Origin: Manihot esculenta
Taxonomy: Eukaryota > Streptophyta > Magnoliopsida > Malpighiales > Euphorbiaceae
Assembly (NCBI RefSeq): GCF_001659605.2
Contig: NC_035161.2
Span: 39,885,956-39,949,955 of the forward strand
Direction of reading: 5' to 3'
Length of the DNA: 64,000 nt
Shown: positions 49,731 to 62,350 of the stretch, in pieces
Layout of the letters: each line of letters begins with the position of its first letter
Numbering within the stretch: position 1 is the stretch's first letter
Translations under genes and position numbers: made by a program
Notes under the pieces: model-generated
Seen by the model: the letters and a program-made list of their open reading frames with translations, nothing else
The model's database searches: none
What the model was told of the DNA's origin: nothing

Positions 49731-51037
49731 ATGGGTAGTAATTTGAAGAACGCTGTGATTGCTCTCTTGGTGCCACTTCCTTCAGTTTTCTTCTACCTCT
49801 CCCTCCTTCACCATTATCATACCAGCATCAGTGAGGATACTGCTCTTTCTCCTTTGTGGGCATGGTGCGCTTACCACCCTCTTCTTTTGGCCAACATTCT
49901 CTTCTTCTTCAACGTCAATGTCCTCTTCTGGCTCATCAGCCACATCCAATCCAGCCACTGGGTAGGTTTGCTTCTTCATTCCTTTCTTCTCTTGTGGATT
50001 TCTTCGTTGGATTTAATTTTTTTTTTCTTGGACGCAGATGATAGATCTCTACTGGACTGTGATACCGATATTGCTGGTTTACTACTATGCAACTTACCCT
50101 TTTGCTCAGTATAACTGGCAGAGGTCAAGAATTGTGATAACATTAACATGGGTGTGGAGTTTGAGGCTTACGCATAACTACTTTAGGCGGGAGAAGTGGC
50201 AATGGGGTGCTAGAGAGGACTGGAGGTTCACTAATATGCGTGGCCAGTATGGCAAGCACTGGTGCTGGATTTCCTTTTTCTGTGTCTATTTCTCACAGCA
50301 GGTAATCTATCTCTGCTTTTGTCTATTGGTAATGTTGATGCTAGCTGCAGTTTATCTACTGAATTTTGAAGTCGATAATGCTTGATGAATTGCCGCAATG
50401 AGCTTTCAGTTCCCGGGAGATATTTGAAATATTTAAGATGCACCCTTTAACTTTATCTGTTATAGTTTTAACAGCCAAGAATCGTCCAGATAGTATATAT
50501 GTCTCAAAACGAGCTCTATTACCGTATTTTCTTGATTCGTGGCCCGTAAATATGCAGGTTTTTCTGATCGGAGTATGTCTGCCGTTTTATATCGTTCACT
50601 CGCTTGATAAGCCATTGAATATCTGGGATTTTGTTGCCGTTGTTGTCTGCATATGTGGTGTTGTCATAGCATACTTTGCTGATACTCAACTCCATGAATT
50701 TGTGATAAGAAATAACAAATTAAAAGAGCTTGGGAAGCCAATGGTGCCCAACCTTGACAGGGGCTTGTGGTGTTACTCACGGCATCCTAACTACTTCGGA
50801 GAGCAGTTGTGGTGGTGGGGACTGGTTATTTTTGCATGGAACCTGGGACATGGATGGACCTGTGTCGGTTCTCTCATAAATAGTTTTTGCTTAATATACG
50901 TTACTGTGCTTGTGGAGCAACGGATGCTGAAACAACAGTACAGAGCTGAAGCATACAGGTTGTATCGGAAGACAACTTCAGTGTGGATCCCCTGGTTCAA
51001 ATCATCTGCCTTTACCAGCGAAGATAAGAAATATTGA
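49731..51037 (+). CDS. DUF1295 (steroid 5-alpha-reductase-like) membrane protein
   Basis: Three exons: 49731-49961, 50038-50301, 50558-51037; 975 nt, 324 residues. Multi-pass protein with hydrophobic segments near residues 10-28, 48-70, 85-100, 166-180 and 190-206. The C-terminal reductase/methyltransferase-like signature GLWCYSRHPNYFGEQLWWWG (residues about 234-253) includes RHPNYFGE, shared with sterol reductases and isoprenylcysteine methyltransferases and associated with NADPH or SAM binding. The extension WIPWFKSSAFTSEDKKY ends the protein. Close Arabidopsis relatives are annotated only as DUF1295 or 3-oxo-5-alpha-steroid 4-dehydrogenase-like; the substrate is unknown. Reading through intron 2 would add an unrelated peptide (50438 onward), so that frame was excluded. 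Confidence 0.92.
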
Positions 51038-53727
51038 TCTGATTTGCATTCCACTGATAAATTTCAATTGTTGTGCTTCTCTGAATTAATAATATATTCT
51101 TGTTCCTCAGAAATTGCTCATGTGCTTTGTGTTTATATGAATTATTTGCTTGTAGCTAAATAGACCACTTTGTGAAATTGTATAAATTCCCTTTTTATTT
51201 TGTATGAAGCTTTACTTTGTCTGTTGAATCTTCTGAGTTTATATGAGAAAGCTTTGATTTCCATTTTTCCTGGTCGGTATAAATGGAGATTCATAAGGTT
51301 CCTCTCAACTATAAGGGAAAATTTATTATCTAACACTAACATGATTGCTGAAGCAAAAGTTTGGCTGCACAGTCATTTTAGCTGGTTTAGATCGCTGTTT
51401 TGATATCATGAAGAAATCATTCTAGAATAAGATCATTGAAGTGTCTGAACAGGTATCAGTTCTTAGGCTTCACTTTTTCTGAGGGACTCTCTAACCCTAT
51501 ACCAGTAAATGATTCTGTTATGGAATTTGTTAAAAATTCAAATCGGAGTCCATATGGGAGTTTTGTTGGATATGATACTGCTAGTCTTGAGAAGCTCGGC
51601 CTTGTAGCTATTCAGGGTTATTTTTTATGTGGTTCAGTGCCCTGACGCCCTGTAACATAACAAAATGGGAAGGCTATACCTCTGGGAATAGAGAGTTCTT
51701 AAGGACTCAGCATGGCACTATTTCTTAAGATGTGAGCCTCAGAGAAGATAGGAATGAAAATTAAAGAACAGTTGACATATAAGGGACGCCTGTGCTTCGA
51801 AGGGTATGGGGCTGGCGAGGGGATCTGGCAGTGGTAGTTCCCATTGTAATTCTCCGCCCAGTCATCAAACGAATGGCACGCCATTCCAAAGGCATTATGC
51901 GAAAATCCTTCTGTTTCTAGATTCTAGCTTAGGTGGACTATCCTTGATGAATATGCCATGGGGACCAGAGGGAGATCATGGATTTATGTTACTAAATGGT
52001 GACCTCCCCTCCAATAATTGGTACATAGGACAAAAAAGATGCCAGAATATGCCTTCATAATATGATGGGAAAATATGTTATTACCCTGTTGATAAACAAG
52101 CTCAAAGAAAAGGAGTGAAAAAGAAAGCCAGCATTTTATGGAAATAAATTAAAGGAATTGGGAGAAATTGTGAAATAGAGCACAAGGCCAGATAATATTC
52201 TTGGGGGTATAACAATGGCAAACTATAGACTAGAAGAATTTTCCTTCTCAATTGAAAATGAAAATAAATTGTGTTCAATATATTAAGATCAATTACATAT
52301 AAAAGAATAAGCAAAACATGCCATTAAACTCAAAATCCATTAAGTGCAAAAAAGAGCATACAATTAAAAAAAAAATGAGCAGAATATTTAGTATTTTAGT
52401 CTCTCTCTTTGTATGCCTTCTATCCCTTTAATTACTCCTCTCCCTCCTCACAGTTCGTCCCCTGGAAAATGCAGAGCGAAGCAGCAAATGGGATTACGGG
52501 AAGACAACATTTCGAACCATATTTAATGATCACCTTCGAACTTAAATATTTTTTGTGAACTTTATTCCTACTAACAAGCAGCTAAGCACTCGTCTGCCAA
52601 TCTGCGCTGCATATTTTAGTAAAGTTTATCTAAACAGCTAGCTTTGTTGGGTTGCTGTCTTTGCACCTGAAATGAGCTTGCTAGCTTTGTCTTTCAGGAT
52701 CCTAGTCCACGCACCGATCCTTTACTAGGGTTTATTGTCCAAGCACCGATTCAGGTATTTTTAATTGCCTGAAATGATTGCATCCGTGACCGAGTACCAA
52801 GAACAAGAAGGACTTTGCCAGCGATTTTGTGTTCTTAGTTGTTGACATTTTGTCACATGATGTAGTTGACTTGGTTATAGGGAAGTTGGCACAAATGCTT
52901 CAATCTAACGAGTTTTTAGTACAAGTGGACAGTTGAAGACCAATTGCAAGGCTTGCTCGCAATGCTTGCTGCGGTGGCAGTCGGTTAGATGAGAGCAAAT
53001 CAGCCGGAGGTTTTTGGTTTTCATTTTTTAAGCAATACTTATACAATTGTTAGATTTTGGTTTCAGAAAAAAGCAAATATAATGATAAAAGTAGTTTAAA
53101 ATTTTTTTTTGTATGTATTTAAAAATTTTTTGTATGAAATGGACATTTTTTATACTTAGTAATTATTTACTTCAGATGAAAAAATGAACATTTTTTATAT
53201 TTTCATACAAAATGAACTTTTTTATTTCCTCTATTTATTTATTAATTAATATATTTACTTTTTTTATAAGTTAACTTTCGACTCAATTTAGAGATGTGAT
53301 TATAATTCAACGTAAAAAAAAATTCTAAAAATATTATTAAAAATTAATTTTTAATAATTTTAAAGTTTTAAAATTAAAAACGTATTATGTAATTATAAAT
53401 TTATGTTAAATTTTAGTATATTTTAAAAAATATATGTTGCAATTTCAATATATATATGAGGACAAGGGGATGAGGATTATAAGAACAAACAATGACAAAG
53501 TCACTTTCCCGATTGGGCCCTTGGGCTTAGGCCATAATCTCTCTGAGAGCTCGAGAAAATAAATGCGCAAATCAGAGATGTTTGCTTCCTCCGTCCTATT
53601 CTATTCTCTGGATGACTCCCTTGGCTGCGCTTAATTATTAATGAAAACATTGTTTCGTTTGTCTTCTTGTTACGTTGATTACGCGACGTGGACTTTGGAG
53701 AGAAGACCCAAGATATGCCGCCCTTTC
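51038..53727. other. Intergenic region between DUF1295 and phosphatase genes
   Basis: 51040-51130 is probably the DUF1295 3' UTR. 51440-52060 has balanced base composition and short open frames in both directions (one Gly/Ser-rich near 51806), but no recognisable family; it may be a decayed gene or transposon. 53030-53460 is A/T-only sequence. Confidence 0.5.
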
Positions 53728-53735
53728 TATATTTT
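53728..53735 (+). promoter_or_regulatory. Possible TATA-like element of the phosphatase gene
   Basis: TATATTTT, 90 bp before the ATG. Weak match. Confidence 0.25.
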
Positions 53736-53817
53736 CTAGCGCAGCCGCGGGCCTGTTGGACTTGCAGAGCATATCGAGAGTTTAGGAACTAGAAGTAGGG
53801 AACTCGCGCTCCAGAAA

Positions 53818-56390
53818 ATGGTGTTGGGGAGGAGAATTCCATGTCTTTCACTTTCTTATTTGGTTGCAGTGTTAGCATTTTCTCACTTGGTAGCTGTATT
53901 GGGTGCCCAAAAGCAGCTGCGTTTTGGGCAAAATGGCAACTTCAAGATACTGCAAGTGGCGGATATGCATTTCGCCGATGGCAAGATCACTCCTTGTTTG
54001 GATGTGTTCCCCGGTCAGATGCGTACTTGCTCTGACCTCAACACCACTGCCTTTATCGAGCGCATGATTCGAGCTGAGAATCCCGATTTAATAGTTTTCA
54101 CTGGTCATCTTCTTCTTCTTCTTCTTCTTCAACTGCTTTTGAACTTTGTTTCCCTAATTTGGTAACAGATTTAACATGTGCAAGTATTCACTTCTCGTTA
54201 AACAGGAGATAACATCTTTGGATTTGATGCTACTGACGCGGCAAAATCACTTACTGCTGCGTTTGCCCCAGCAATTTCTTCGAACATCCCATGGGTGGCT
54301 GTTTTGGGGAACCATGATCAAGAATCGACCTTGTCAAGAGACGGAGTCATGAAGCATATTGTTGGCCTTAAGAACACTCTTTCTCAAGTCAATCCTGCAG
54401 AGGCACACGTTATTGATGGTTTCGGAAACTATAACCTCGAGATTGGTGGTGTTAGGGGTTCAGAATTTGAAAACAAATCAGTTCTCAATCTTTACTTTCT
54501 TGATAGTGGAGACTACTCCACCGTTTCATCAATTCCTGGCTATGGTTGGATCAAACCATCTCAGCAGTTTTGGTTCCAACGCACTTCTGCAAAACTCCGG
54601 GTAATACGACCATCTTCTCTTGTGTTTTTATACGAGCTTCTTCCTCTATTTATCAGTAGCTAGATTCACTGCTGTCTGCAGTTCCACAGAGCGTTTTGCT
54701 CTTGTAAGTTGAGAGTAAATGAACTTTTAAACTCTATATTAGGATCAGAATTAAGCTGATGTTTTAACTTCTAATTTCTGATAGGTTTGAAGCCTTGATT
54801 ATGATCAATTAAATAATCTTTTTATCTTTGTTCACTTCAGAGAGCATATGAGAACAAGCCACAGCCTCAGAAAGGACCTGCACCTGGGCTTGTATACTTT
54901 CACATCCCATTGCCTGAGTTTGCAAGATTTGATTCGTCCAACTTTACAGGAGTGAGACAGGAAGGCATTAGCTCTGCTTCTGTGAATTCCGGTTTCTTCA
55001 CGACCATGGTGGAGGCAGGAGATGTGAAGGCTGTTTTCACCGGACATGATCATCTGAATGACTTTTGTGGTGAGCTAACTGGTATCCAACTTTGTTATGC
55101 TGGAGGCTTTGGGTACCATGCCTATGGGAAAGCTGGTTGGTCAAGGAGGGCCAGGGTGGTGGTAGCATCTTTGGAGAAGTCAGAGAAGGGAGATTGGGGA
55201 GCTGTTAAGTCGATCAAAACATGGAAACGCCTTGATGATCAACACTTCACTGCTATAGATGGTCAAGCCCTCTGGAGCAAGAGCCCTGCAGGTAAATTCC
55301 TTTGAAAAACCTTGTTTTGTCTTCTGTATATGTGAGAATTATACTGTATTAGACATATATTGGATATTATCCATTAAAGATATCCATATAGATTTTTAAA
55401 TCACCTAAAGTTATGTCTATTAGTTTACGCCAGCAAACTACTTCATATCAGTATAGAAATTTTCTTCCTTATAGTGATGCTTTCTATGTGTTTGTGTTTG
55501 TGGGGACAAATAAATCAAATCACCTGAAGTTATGTCTATTAGGTTATTCCAGCAAACTACTTCATATCATTATAGAAATCTTCTTCCTTTTATTCGTGGA
55601 AATATTGATGCTTTACACGTCTTTGCATTTGTGCTGACAATGAATTGAAATCAAACCAGTGACTTCAAATTGATAAAATACATAATAGTTTACTCTTATG
55701 CATCAACCAGATTTTTTGCAGCAATCTAGGCTACATATATCATTGGATATTGTATCCCATTATTTTATCCTTCAATACATCATGTGGTTGAAATCCATGA
55801 CAAATCACTTGCATGCCTTGTAATATGGAACATTTAGCGCTTTGTTAGGAGCTAAATTGACATTTACAGGCTAAAAAGGATTATGCACGTTGTCTAAACC
55901 ATCATCTGCTATTATGAAACTGAAGCTAGATGATTCATCATAGTACAGAAATAGAGAACTTAAGGTATTCTTTTAATGCAGCCACCCCCGCAAATTTTCT
56001 GAACCATTGTCTTAAGATATAAATTAAAAATATTGTAATTTTTCTTTTGATAGTTAAAAATGACAAAAGAAAACAGGAAATAAATGTGGTTTTAATTTCA
56101 TAATAGCATACAATGCTTCAGCCTATAGTTCTTTGTTGAACAGCAATGGAGAAAACAAATTGTTGGAATTTGGAGGTGTTAGGGTGTTTAGGCACCTCAT
56201 AATCTTGTACCAAGGTTCTTTCTGTTTTGTGTGACTTAATCAATGGCCTCGTACCAAGGTCAAAGGATCAGTGCCTGTTTAAGTTTTTTGACACACTATT
56301 GTGCTGTTCTCTATTAATGTATCCACTCTCAAAAATTTTCGTTTGCATTGAACAGGAGGTCGTAGAAAGAAAGAAGTTGGCCGTGCTTGA
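53818..56390 (+). CDS. PAP29: PAP29-type purple acid phosphatase
   Basis: Four exons: 53818-54103, 54206-54600, 54841-55291, 56356-56390; 1,167 nt, 388 residues, close to Arabidopsis PAP29. Residues 1-30 form a signal peptide, so the enzyme is secreted or vacuolar. All five metallophosphatase blocks are visible: D49-M-H51 in QVADMHF, GDN at 96-98 (across the exon 1/2 junction), GNHD at 130-133, H248 in FHIPLPE and GHDH at 295-298. These bind the dinuclear Fe-metal centre. It hydrolyses phosphomonoesters; the low-molecular-weight PAP14/28/29 group is implied by length. Skipping the last intron gives a shorter form stopping at 55305 (AGKFL), while splicing gives a basic tail (GGRRKKEVGRA), which I prefer from family likeness. 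Donor 1 (GTCATC) is weak. Confidence 0.9.
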
Positions 56391-58959
56391 GTAATAGAGC
56401 ATGATAAACCAACAACTCAACTGTAGGGAGTATGTTTTGAATCTGGCTAGCCAGGAACGTTTTGCATGTTATAACACCATTTGCAGATTGAGATATATGT
56501 GGAAATAAGTGACAATATAATGGACATAATTATGTCTGCAGAAATATCAAAGTTTGATGAATAAAATGTTATGCAATTACTTGTGGGACTGATCAGTAAG
56601 TACCAAATTAGGGAGATGCAGAGTTCTAGGAAGGCTGAAAGTTCCTCTTGATGGAGTATGGGCACTTAACATTTATGTTTCTTGAGCTGATTTGTTTAAT
56701 CATATGCATGACATTGCTAAGCCTGCCTTGAATTCTTGAATGAACTTATAAATAATGTACTAAAAAAAGTTACAATCAGATAGATAATAGATAATGATGG
56801 GTTTGAAAACTATCAAAAATAATTTATTAAATTTTAATAAATATAAATTGTATATAGATTGAATAGGATTGAATGGATATAGAATTAATATTAAAAATTT
56901 CTAAATAATGATTAGGAAAATAAATAATAAAAGTAAAAAGGAGATTTCTGATGATGAACTAAATAAAAATAAAAGTAATTAAAAAAAGTGATAATTATAA
57001 AAGAAATATAAATCAATGGAAATAAATTTTAATTGAAGTTTATGATCTATTTTAATAAATATTTTTATTTATTTCATTAAATTAATTCTAGTTATGAAAG
57101 ATGTTTTTCATAATCAATATCTTATTAGGTATAAATTAATTAGAAAATATTTGTTAATTAATTTTAATTAACAAATTGTTAAAAAAAATTTTGAAATTTT
57201 AATTTATCAATCGTTGTAAAAATTAGAGAAATTCAATTCTAATTAATAAACTAAACTGTGTGATGAATTTAGTTAGATCATGTAATTTTTTAATAAGTTA
57301 CACTAATTATTATTTGTTATTAAATAATTTAAGCAATTACGGGACTTTAATCATTCAAACTAATAATATATCATTTTGAAAATATGAATGATAGCCCTAT
57401 TGATGAAATAACAAATTAATAATAATATTAAAAATTAAAATTGTATAAATATTAGAAGTATATAAATGAATAATTATATTTATATCTCACAATTTATGTA
57501 TAAATTAAAATTTCAATCTAATTCTAACTAGAAAATAAATGGTTTAGTCACATATAACTTGAAGGAAAATACAAAAGAGAAGAGAGAATCAATGGCATAA
57601 AAGAGTGAAGAAGATCATGCGGCTGTCCAAAAAATGAGTTTAAATAGATACTGAAATCTATTAGAATCCTTTTAAAAATAAGAAATTTTTTTTCATTAAA
57701 TTAGGAGTTCTTTTAATATGTTCTTATTGAGAAGAGAATTTCTTAATTTAAACATGATATCGTGGTGAGTTAAAAGAGAAAAAATTAAGTGCATCATCCG
57801 GTTTTTGAATGAAAACATAAGGTATTTTATTTCAAAATTTAAATTATTTTCTCACTTATTATCAACTTTTTGTATAGACTATTAATCTGTAGGACAAATC
57901 ACTGCTTCAATTTTCTAATTGGAATATGATCAACGTAGCTCGCAAGTCCGAAAAATTTTGATTGCTATGAAGCACGATCATTTAGTAGGTTTGCTCAAAT
58001 TGATGGTCTCTATTACTCTTATGTAAAATATCATTAAAAAATAAAAAATTAATTAAAAAATATTAAATTCAATATAAAAAACATGAAAAATTATTGAAAT
58101 TACGTTCTATCAGGTAGCTATACAAAAATTGTGCATACCTTGTGGTGGGAATAGGGAACTGGATAACAGAAGTGTAGAAATACTGTTTGCTTCCATTGCA
58201 TAAAAGCAGCCGTCGATGATAAGTAGACGTGTTATTGGACTTTTTGATGTGATCATCTTGCCACCTTTGAAGTGTTCATCCCAATCAATAGAATATGAGC
58301 CGAAGGAGTTCACGTTCCTTGACTGTGTCATTCGGTTTACCTAGCTACTTGCCCATGTCTTCCACTGTATATTCATCCACCATCCAATTATCCACAGACG
58401 CACTTTCTTTCAATCTTTTCAGAAGATTAATCTTTAGTCCTTTATCATGGCCTCGCTCAAGAAGATGTTAGCTCCCTTTTGCATGATGGTACCCTCGGGC
58501 TAGTCACTTCTGTAGACCCATCTATCTATGCTAGTTTTATGAAGTCTGAATCATCAACATGATGATCATCCTTAAGCTCAATCGTCTCTTTCGATTTCTG
58601 TTTTCTTTTCTTTCTCTTTCTTTTCTTTTCTTTGGAGTTAATGTTATAGTGTGCCATGCGTGCATTTATATGAGCATTGATATTCAACAATAAAAGATGG
58701 GTTACAGTTTGAACATTGGGAAATTATGCAGGGGACCAGATTAATTGACGTATATGTTGTTACATAGAAAAGCTAATTTATGGGTCGGATATTGAGTTTA
58801 TATCCATAATCTCTTGCACCATAAAATAATAATCATTCTACTCTCAATTTAACAATAAAGTTTGTTAAATATAACCATTATTCGCTGTATGAAAGTTAAC
58901 TTTTAACTTATTCCATAATTAATTATGTTATTGAGAAAAAAGCCCTGTTGTGCGTGATA

Positions 58960-59337
58960 ATGGCTCTGGCATTGGGCCTTTGTTTGAGCATGGTGCAATC
59001 AAAGAGGGAGCAGCTTAGCTTGTAAGTAGGATGCGATTCTACAGGATGTCATATGAAATATCAGGTACCTTGCGTATGTTGTCCGCACCGGCGTTCGAGT
59101 TTTTATGTTGGGGGTTTGTTAATTGTCTCAGCAGGCTCTCATGCACTCTTCTTAGGGTTTTCTTTTTTTCATGCTTTTCAACATTTAAAACGGGCATTCT
59201 ATGAGGGGAGGACGATGGTGCTCGATCCCAATTTTGAGCTATGCCATGGGCAATTTATACTAGGGGGTAATTCTATCGAAACACGAGATTGATAAAATCA
59301 TAAAATCTGTCATCAGACAAAAAAAAAAAAAAAAAAA
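58960..59337 (+). repeat. GC-richer fragment ending in an A19 tail
   Basis: Starts near ATAATGGCTCTGGCATTGGG and ends ATCAGAC followed by 19 A. Frames are broken, e.g. a stop after 23 codons from the first ATG. Could be a processed retrocopy or LINE-mobilised fragment; no target duplication was confirmed. Confidence 0.3.
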
Positions 59338-60577
59338 CCATACCTCACAACATTTTAGTTTAACCTCACGACTTTAATAGCATTGAGATCCCCAATATAG
59401 CATCATGGAAAGTCTTTTAATGCACAAAGACATTTTAAATTATTATACAAAAAATTCCTAGTGCGTTTATCAAAATAAACATATACAAAATTCATTTTTC
59501 ACTTCAATTTCAGATTAACTATTTATACATACAACTCTTAAAATAGTGAAAAGAAAAACAAGATCATTCCATTACAATGATAAATCAACGGATTGACAGA
59601 TACTAAAAAGGGTATTCACACTCATGTTGCAGATTTTTAGTTGCTTCTATCTACTCATTTTTTTGCCTTACACCTTATTAAATGTTAAATATTTCTAACA
59701 TTCCTTCATTTCACTTTCTCACACATATTAATAAATATTGTTTTTTTATTAATTTTTTAATTATATTTATTTTAAATAAATTAAATTTTATTAAATATTA
59801 AAAAATATTTTAAAAATTTTTTAAAAATAAAATAAAATAAAATTATAATAATCAATTTATATAGTACTATAATATAAAAAAATAAATAATAATTTAAAAA
59901 AATAAAAAAATTATGAAACAAAACGAATATCGAATATTGATTAAAAAATATAATTATTATTATTATTATTATTCTGTTTATCTATAATTTTTAATCACTC
60001 TATATTTTTACATATATTAAAAAATATAATTTTTTAAATAAATTAAATTTCATTAAATATTAAAAAATAATTAGATAATTTTATTAAAAATAAAATAAAA
60101 TTATAATAATTAATTTATATATTATTATAATTTTAAAAATTAATAATAATTTTAAAATAATTGAAAAAATAATTAATAAAAATTATTGTACGAATAGAGT
60201 AGTTCGAACGTTGAATCTTGATACCCTCAATATTTTTCAATATAATGAGGGGAAAAAACAAGATCAAGCTGGATCGGGTTGCTGCCTTACCTCGTGGCCT
60301 GGCGGGGTATACAATGGGAATGTGCTTGTACGTGTCAACGGGCTGACAAGTGTTTATCGATTTAACTCTCTTAACCCGTTAGACAAGGCTCAATTCAACC
60401 ATCGTCGTATCTGAATTGCTCAGCCAAACCTTTTTCTGTTTCCCCTTTCAGACCCTTGTTTAATCCCCAAATCTTGCAATCCTGTCGTGGTAGATCGTCT
60501 TATTTCCTCCCTTCTTCAAATCCTTTGCTTTAGATCTTTCCCTGTACTCGTCCAACAAGCTGAGGTTGAGGTTAGGG

Positions 60578-60586
60578 TTAGGGTTT
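60578..60586 (+). promoter_or_regulatory. Telobox in the Kazal-gene leader
   Basis: TTAGGGTTT, preceded by TTAGGG at 60572 and GAGGTTGAGG at 60562, about 60 nt before the ATG. Confidence 0.5.
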
Positions 60587-60643
60587 GGTTTGGGCGATTC
60601 TCCTGCTGGCCACAGAATTTGTCCGTTCCGCCCCAATTATTCA

Positions 60644-61039
60644 ATGAATCAATCGTCTCCCAAGTTCCGAAGTTTGGCCTCTTTATGTCTCGCCGTTGCC
60701 ATTTTTGGTCTCTGCTGGCCGGTCTCCCAATCCAAGCCTGAAGATGGAATGGTGATTCAGCAAATCACCGAAAAAGAAGACAGCGTGTGTGCCGGAGTCA
60801 CTGCTCCAGCCACGTGCCCGATCAATTGCTTCCGCGTAGACCCCGTCTGTGGTGTCGATGGAGTGACATACTGGTGTGGGTGTGCAGATGCCATGTGCGC
60901 CGGTACTCCGGTTACTAAATTAGGGGCTTGTGAGCTGGAAAATGGTGGCAGCGCTTCTCTTCCTCGCCAGGCGCTTCTTTTGGTCCATCTGATCTGGCTC
61001 ATCTTGCTCGGTTTTTCTTTGCTATTTGGTCTTTTCTAA
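60644..61039 (+). CDS. Secreted Kazal-type serine protease inhibitor with hydrophobic C-tail
   Basis: Single exon, 131 residues. The upstream frame is open to 60566 but has no ATG, so 60644 is the start. Residues 1-30 are a signal peptide (SLCLAVAIFGLCWPVSQS). The cysteine domain has eight Cys at 49, 58, 62, 69, 78, 80, 85 and 96, with the Kazal signature around CFRVDPVCGVDGVTYWCGC. Residues 110-131 (ALLLVHLIWLILLGFSLLF) are hydrophobic to the end, after a small-residue stretch ENGGSAS; this fits a GPI-anchor signal or a tail anchor. The target protease is unknown. Similar one-domain proteins occur in Arabidopsis (At3g61980 and At4g01575, from memory). An AATAAA polyadenylation signal lies at 61151-61156. 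Confidence 0.88.
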   Translation: MNQSSPKFRSLASLCLAVAIFGLCWPVSQSKPEDGMVIQQITEKEDSVCAGVTAPATCPINCFRVDPVCGVDGVTYWCGCADAMCAGTPVTKLGACELENGGSASLPRQALLLVHLIWLILLGFSLLFGLF

Positions 61040-61955
61040 TTTGAAAGAAACAGAGTGTACATTTGTTCTTACGCCGTTGTATGTGGCCGGGATTGTCACA
61101 GTTGTGCATTGTCCGAGAGAGATTCTTTTCCCCCCTTTTTTCATGTGTTGAATAAATTCTTTAATTAAACTGAAATATTGTTCTTTGTATTCTCTTCCTT
61201 CATTTCATCCTGAATTTCTGCTATAATAATATAAATTTTAAAGTCCATAATCCTTACTGTGCAGGCTTTGCTTCCAAGTATACATATGCCTCGACAATTC
61301 AAAAAATCAAACAGTATTCTGATTGTTCAAAAAGATCCATGAAGAAGAAATGTGCAAAGCTTCAAGTAATCGATCAGTTGATGATAAATACCTACCTATA
61401 CTTTTCCTTAACAAATAAATTTACATCAATCCGCCTTGGAAAATTAGCAGTATTAATCCATTTGCTGAAAAGTAGATTTTCAAGTACATGTTCTTGATGT
61501 TATGTTTCTCCTGAATGGCAATATGAACTTCAAGACGTTGGAAGTATTCAAGCAAGCAGGTACACTATCTGTAAGAAATCCATGCATGTGAAACATGCAT
61601 TGAAACCATGGGGTGACACATGCATAATCAGCTCATTTAGTGTTAAGCTGTGCATAGGAGGAGGCTAGCAATTGTAATATGTTGTTCCTATCCCTCCCAT
61701 TTTGCAGTCTTCTGTTTAACAACGGCACCAAATTTAGTGGGAAATATTGAATTGGCTAGAGCAGAGCTGGCTAGATCTGTCCTTCCCATCTTCCCCAACC
61801 GTTGAATTATCATATTATATGTTGCTATGTGATATCTGCTGGGAAAACCTTTTCACCCATTTCATTAAGGACATCCCAAGCCTCACTAAACTAACCTTTT
61901 TTTGACGAAAGAACTCGTGATAGAATTGTGTGCAACTCACAGGTTCACACCCTTG

Positions 61956-62022
61956 TCCCTGGATATTTCAAACAACTTGCAAGCGAAGCTCGGCTTTCCC
62001 TGGATATTTCAAACAACTTGCA
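61956..62022 (+). repeat. 26-bp direct duplication
   Basis: TCCCTGGATATTTCAAACAA (plus CTTGCA) occurs at 61956-61981 and again at 61997-62022, identical, 41 bp apart. Confidence 0.9.
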
Positions 62023-62039
62023 TAATCTTCTGAGTAATT

Positions 62040-62350
62040 TTATTTTTTTAATGATTTTCATTTTTAGCTTTTTTAATTCTATTACTAAATCAAATTTTGA
62101 TCATATTTTATATTTTCAATATATACAAAAATAGTGATAGTTATCATTAAAAAAAGCTAAATAAGAAGAGGAAAAAAATGTAAAAGATATTTTTGTAAAA
62201 AATATTTTCTATAAAATAAAAGGAACTCTTTTAATAATTAGAGTGAAAAAAAATTATTTATTTGTTAAAATAAAAATTACTATGATAAAAGCAAAAACCT
62301 TAATTAATTCTGTTTTTTTTAAGTATCCATTCAAATAAATTTTGAATTTT
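62040..62350 (+). repeat. Dispersed repeat, copy 1
   Basis: Shares in the same order with 63340-63665: TTTTATATTTTC, AAATAAGA-G-GGAAAAA, AATAAAA-G--CTTTTTAATAATT, AAAATTACCA/TATGATAAAA and GCAAAAACCTTAATT-CTG then a T run. Confidence 0.75.

Larger units (their letters stand above)
56391..60643. other. Long intergenic region between phosphatase and Kazal genes
   Basis: 56760-58090 and 59690-60180 are almost pure A/T. 58110-58560 (minus) has gene-like composition with stops in all frames, possibly a decayed coding fragment. 58940-59337 has higher GC, short open frames in several registers and ends in a 19-A run, perhaps a reverse-transcribed fragment. No intact gene recognised. Confidence 0.5.

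Noticed and set aside
50438..50557. In-frame extension of DUF1295 exon 3 into intron 2
   Set aside because: Breaks family conservation; the acceptor at 50557 joins SQQ to VFLIG cleanly.
53841..54035. Second-frame ORF inside phosphatase exon 1
   Set aside because: A shadow of the real frame, with no conserved motifs.
58110..58331. 73-codon minus-strand ORF
   Set aside because: Some gene-like composition, but flanking frames are full of stops and no domain is recognised; noted only as possible debris.
60566..60643. Longer Kazal protein starting at 60566
   Set aside because: The first codon there is TTG and the stretch is telomere-like leader; no ATG before 60644.
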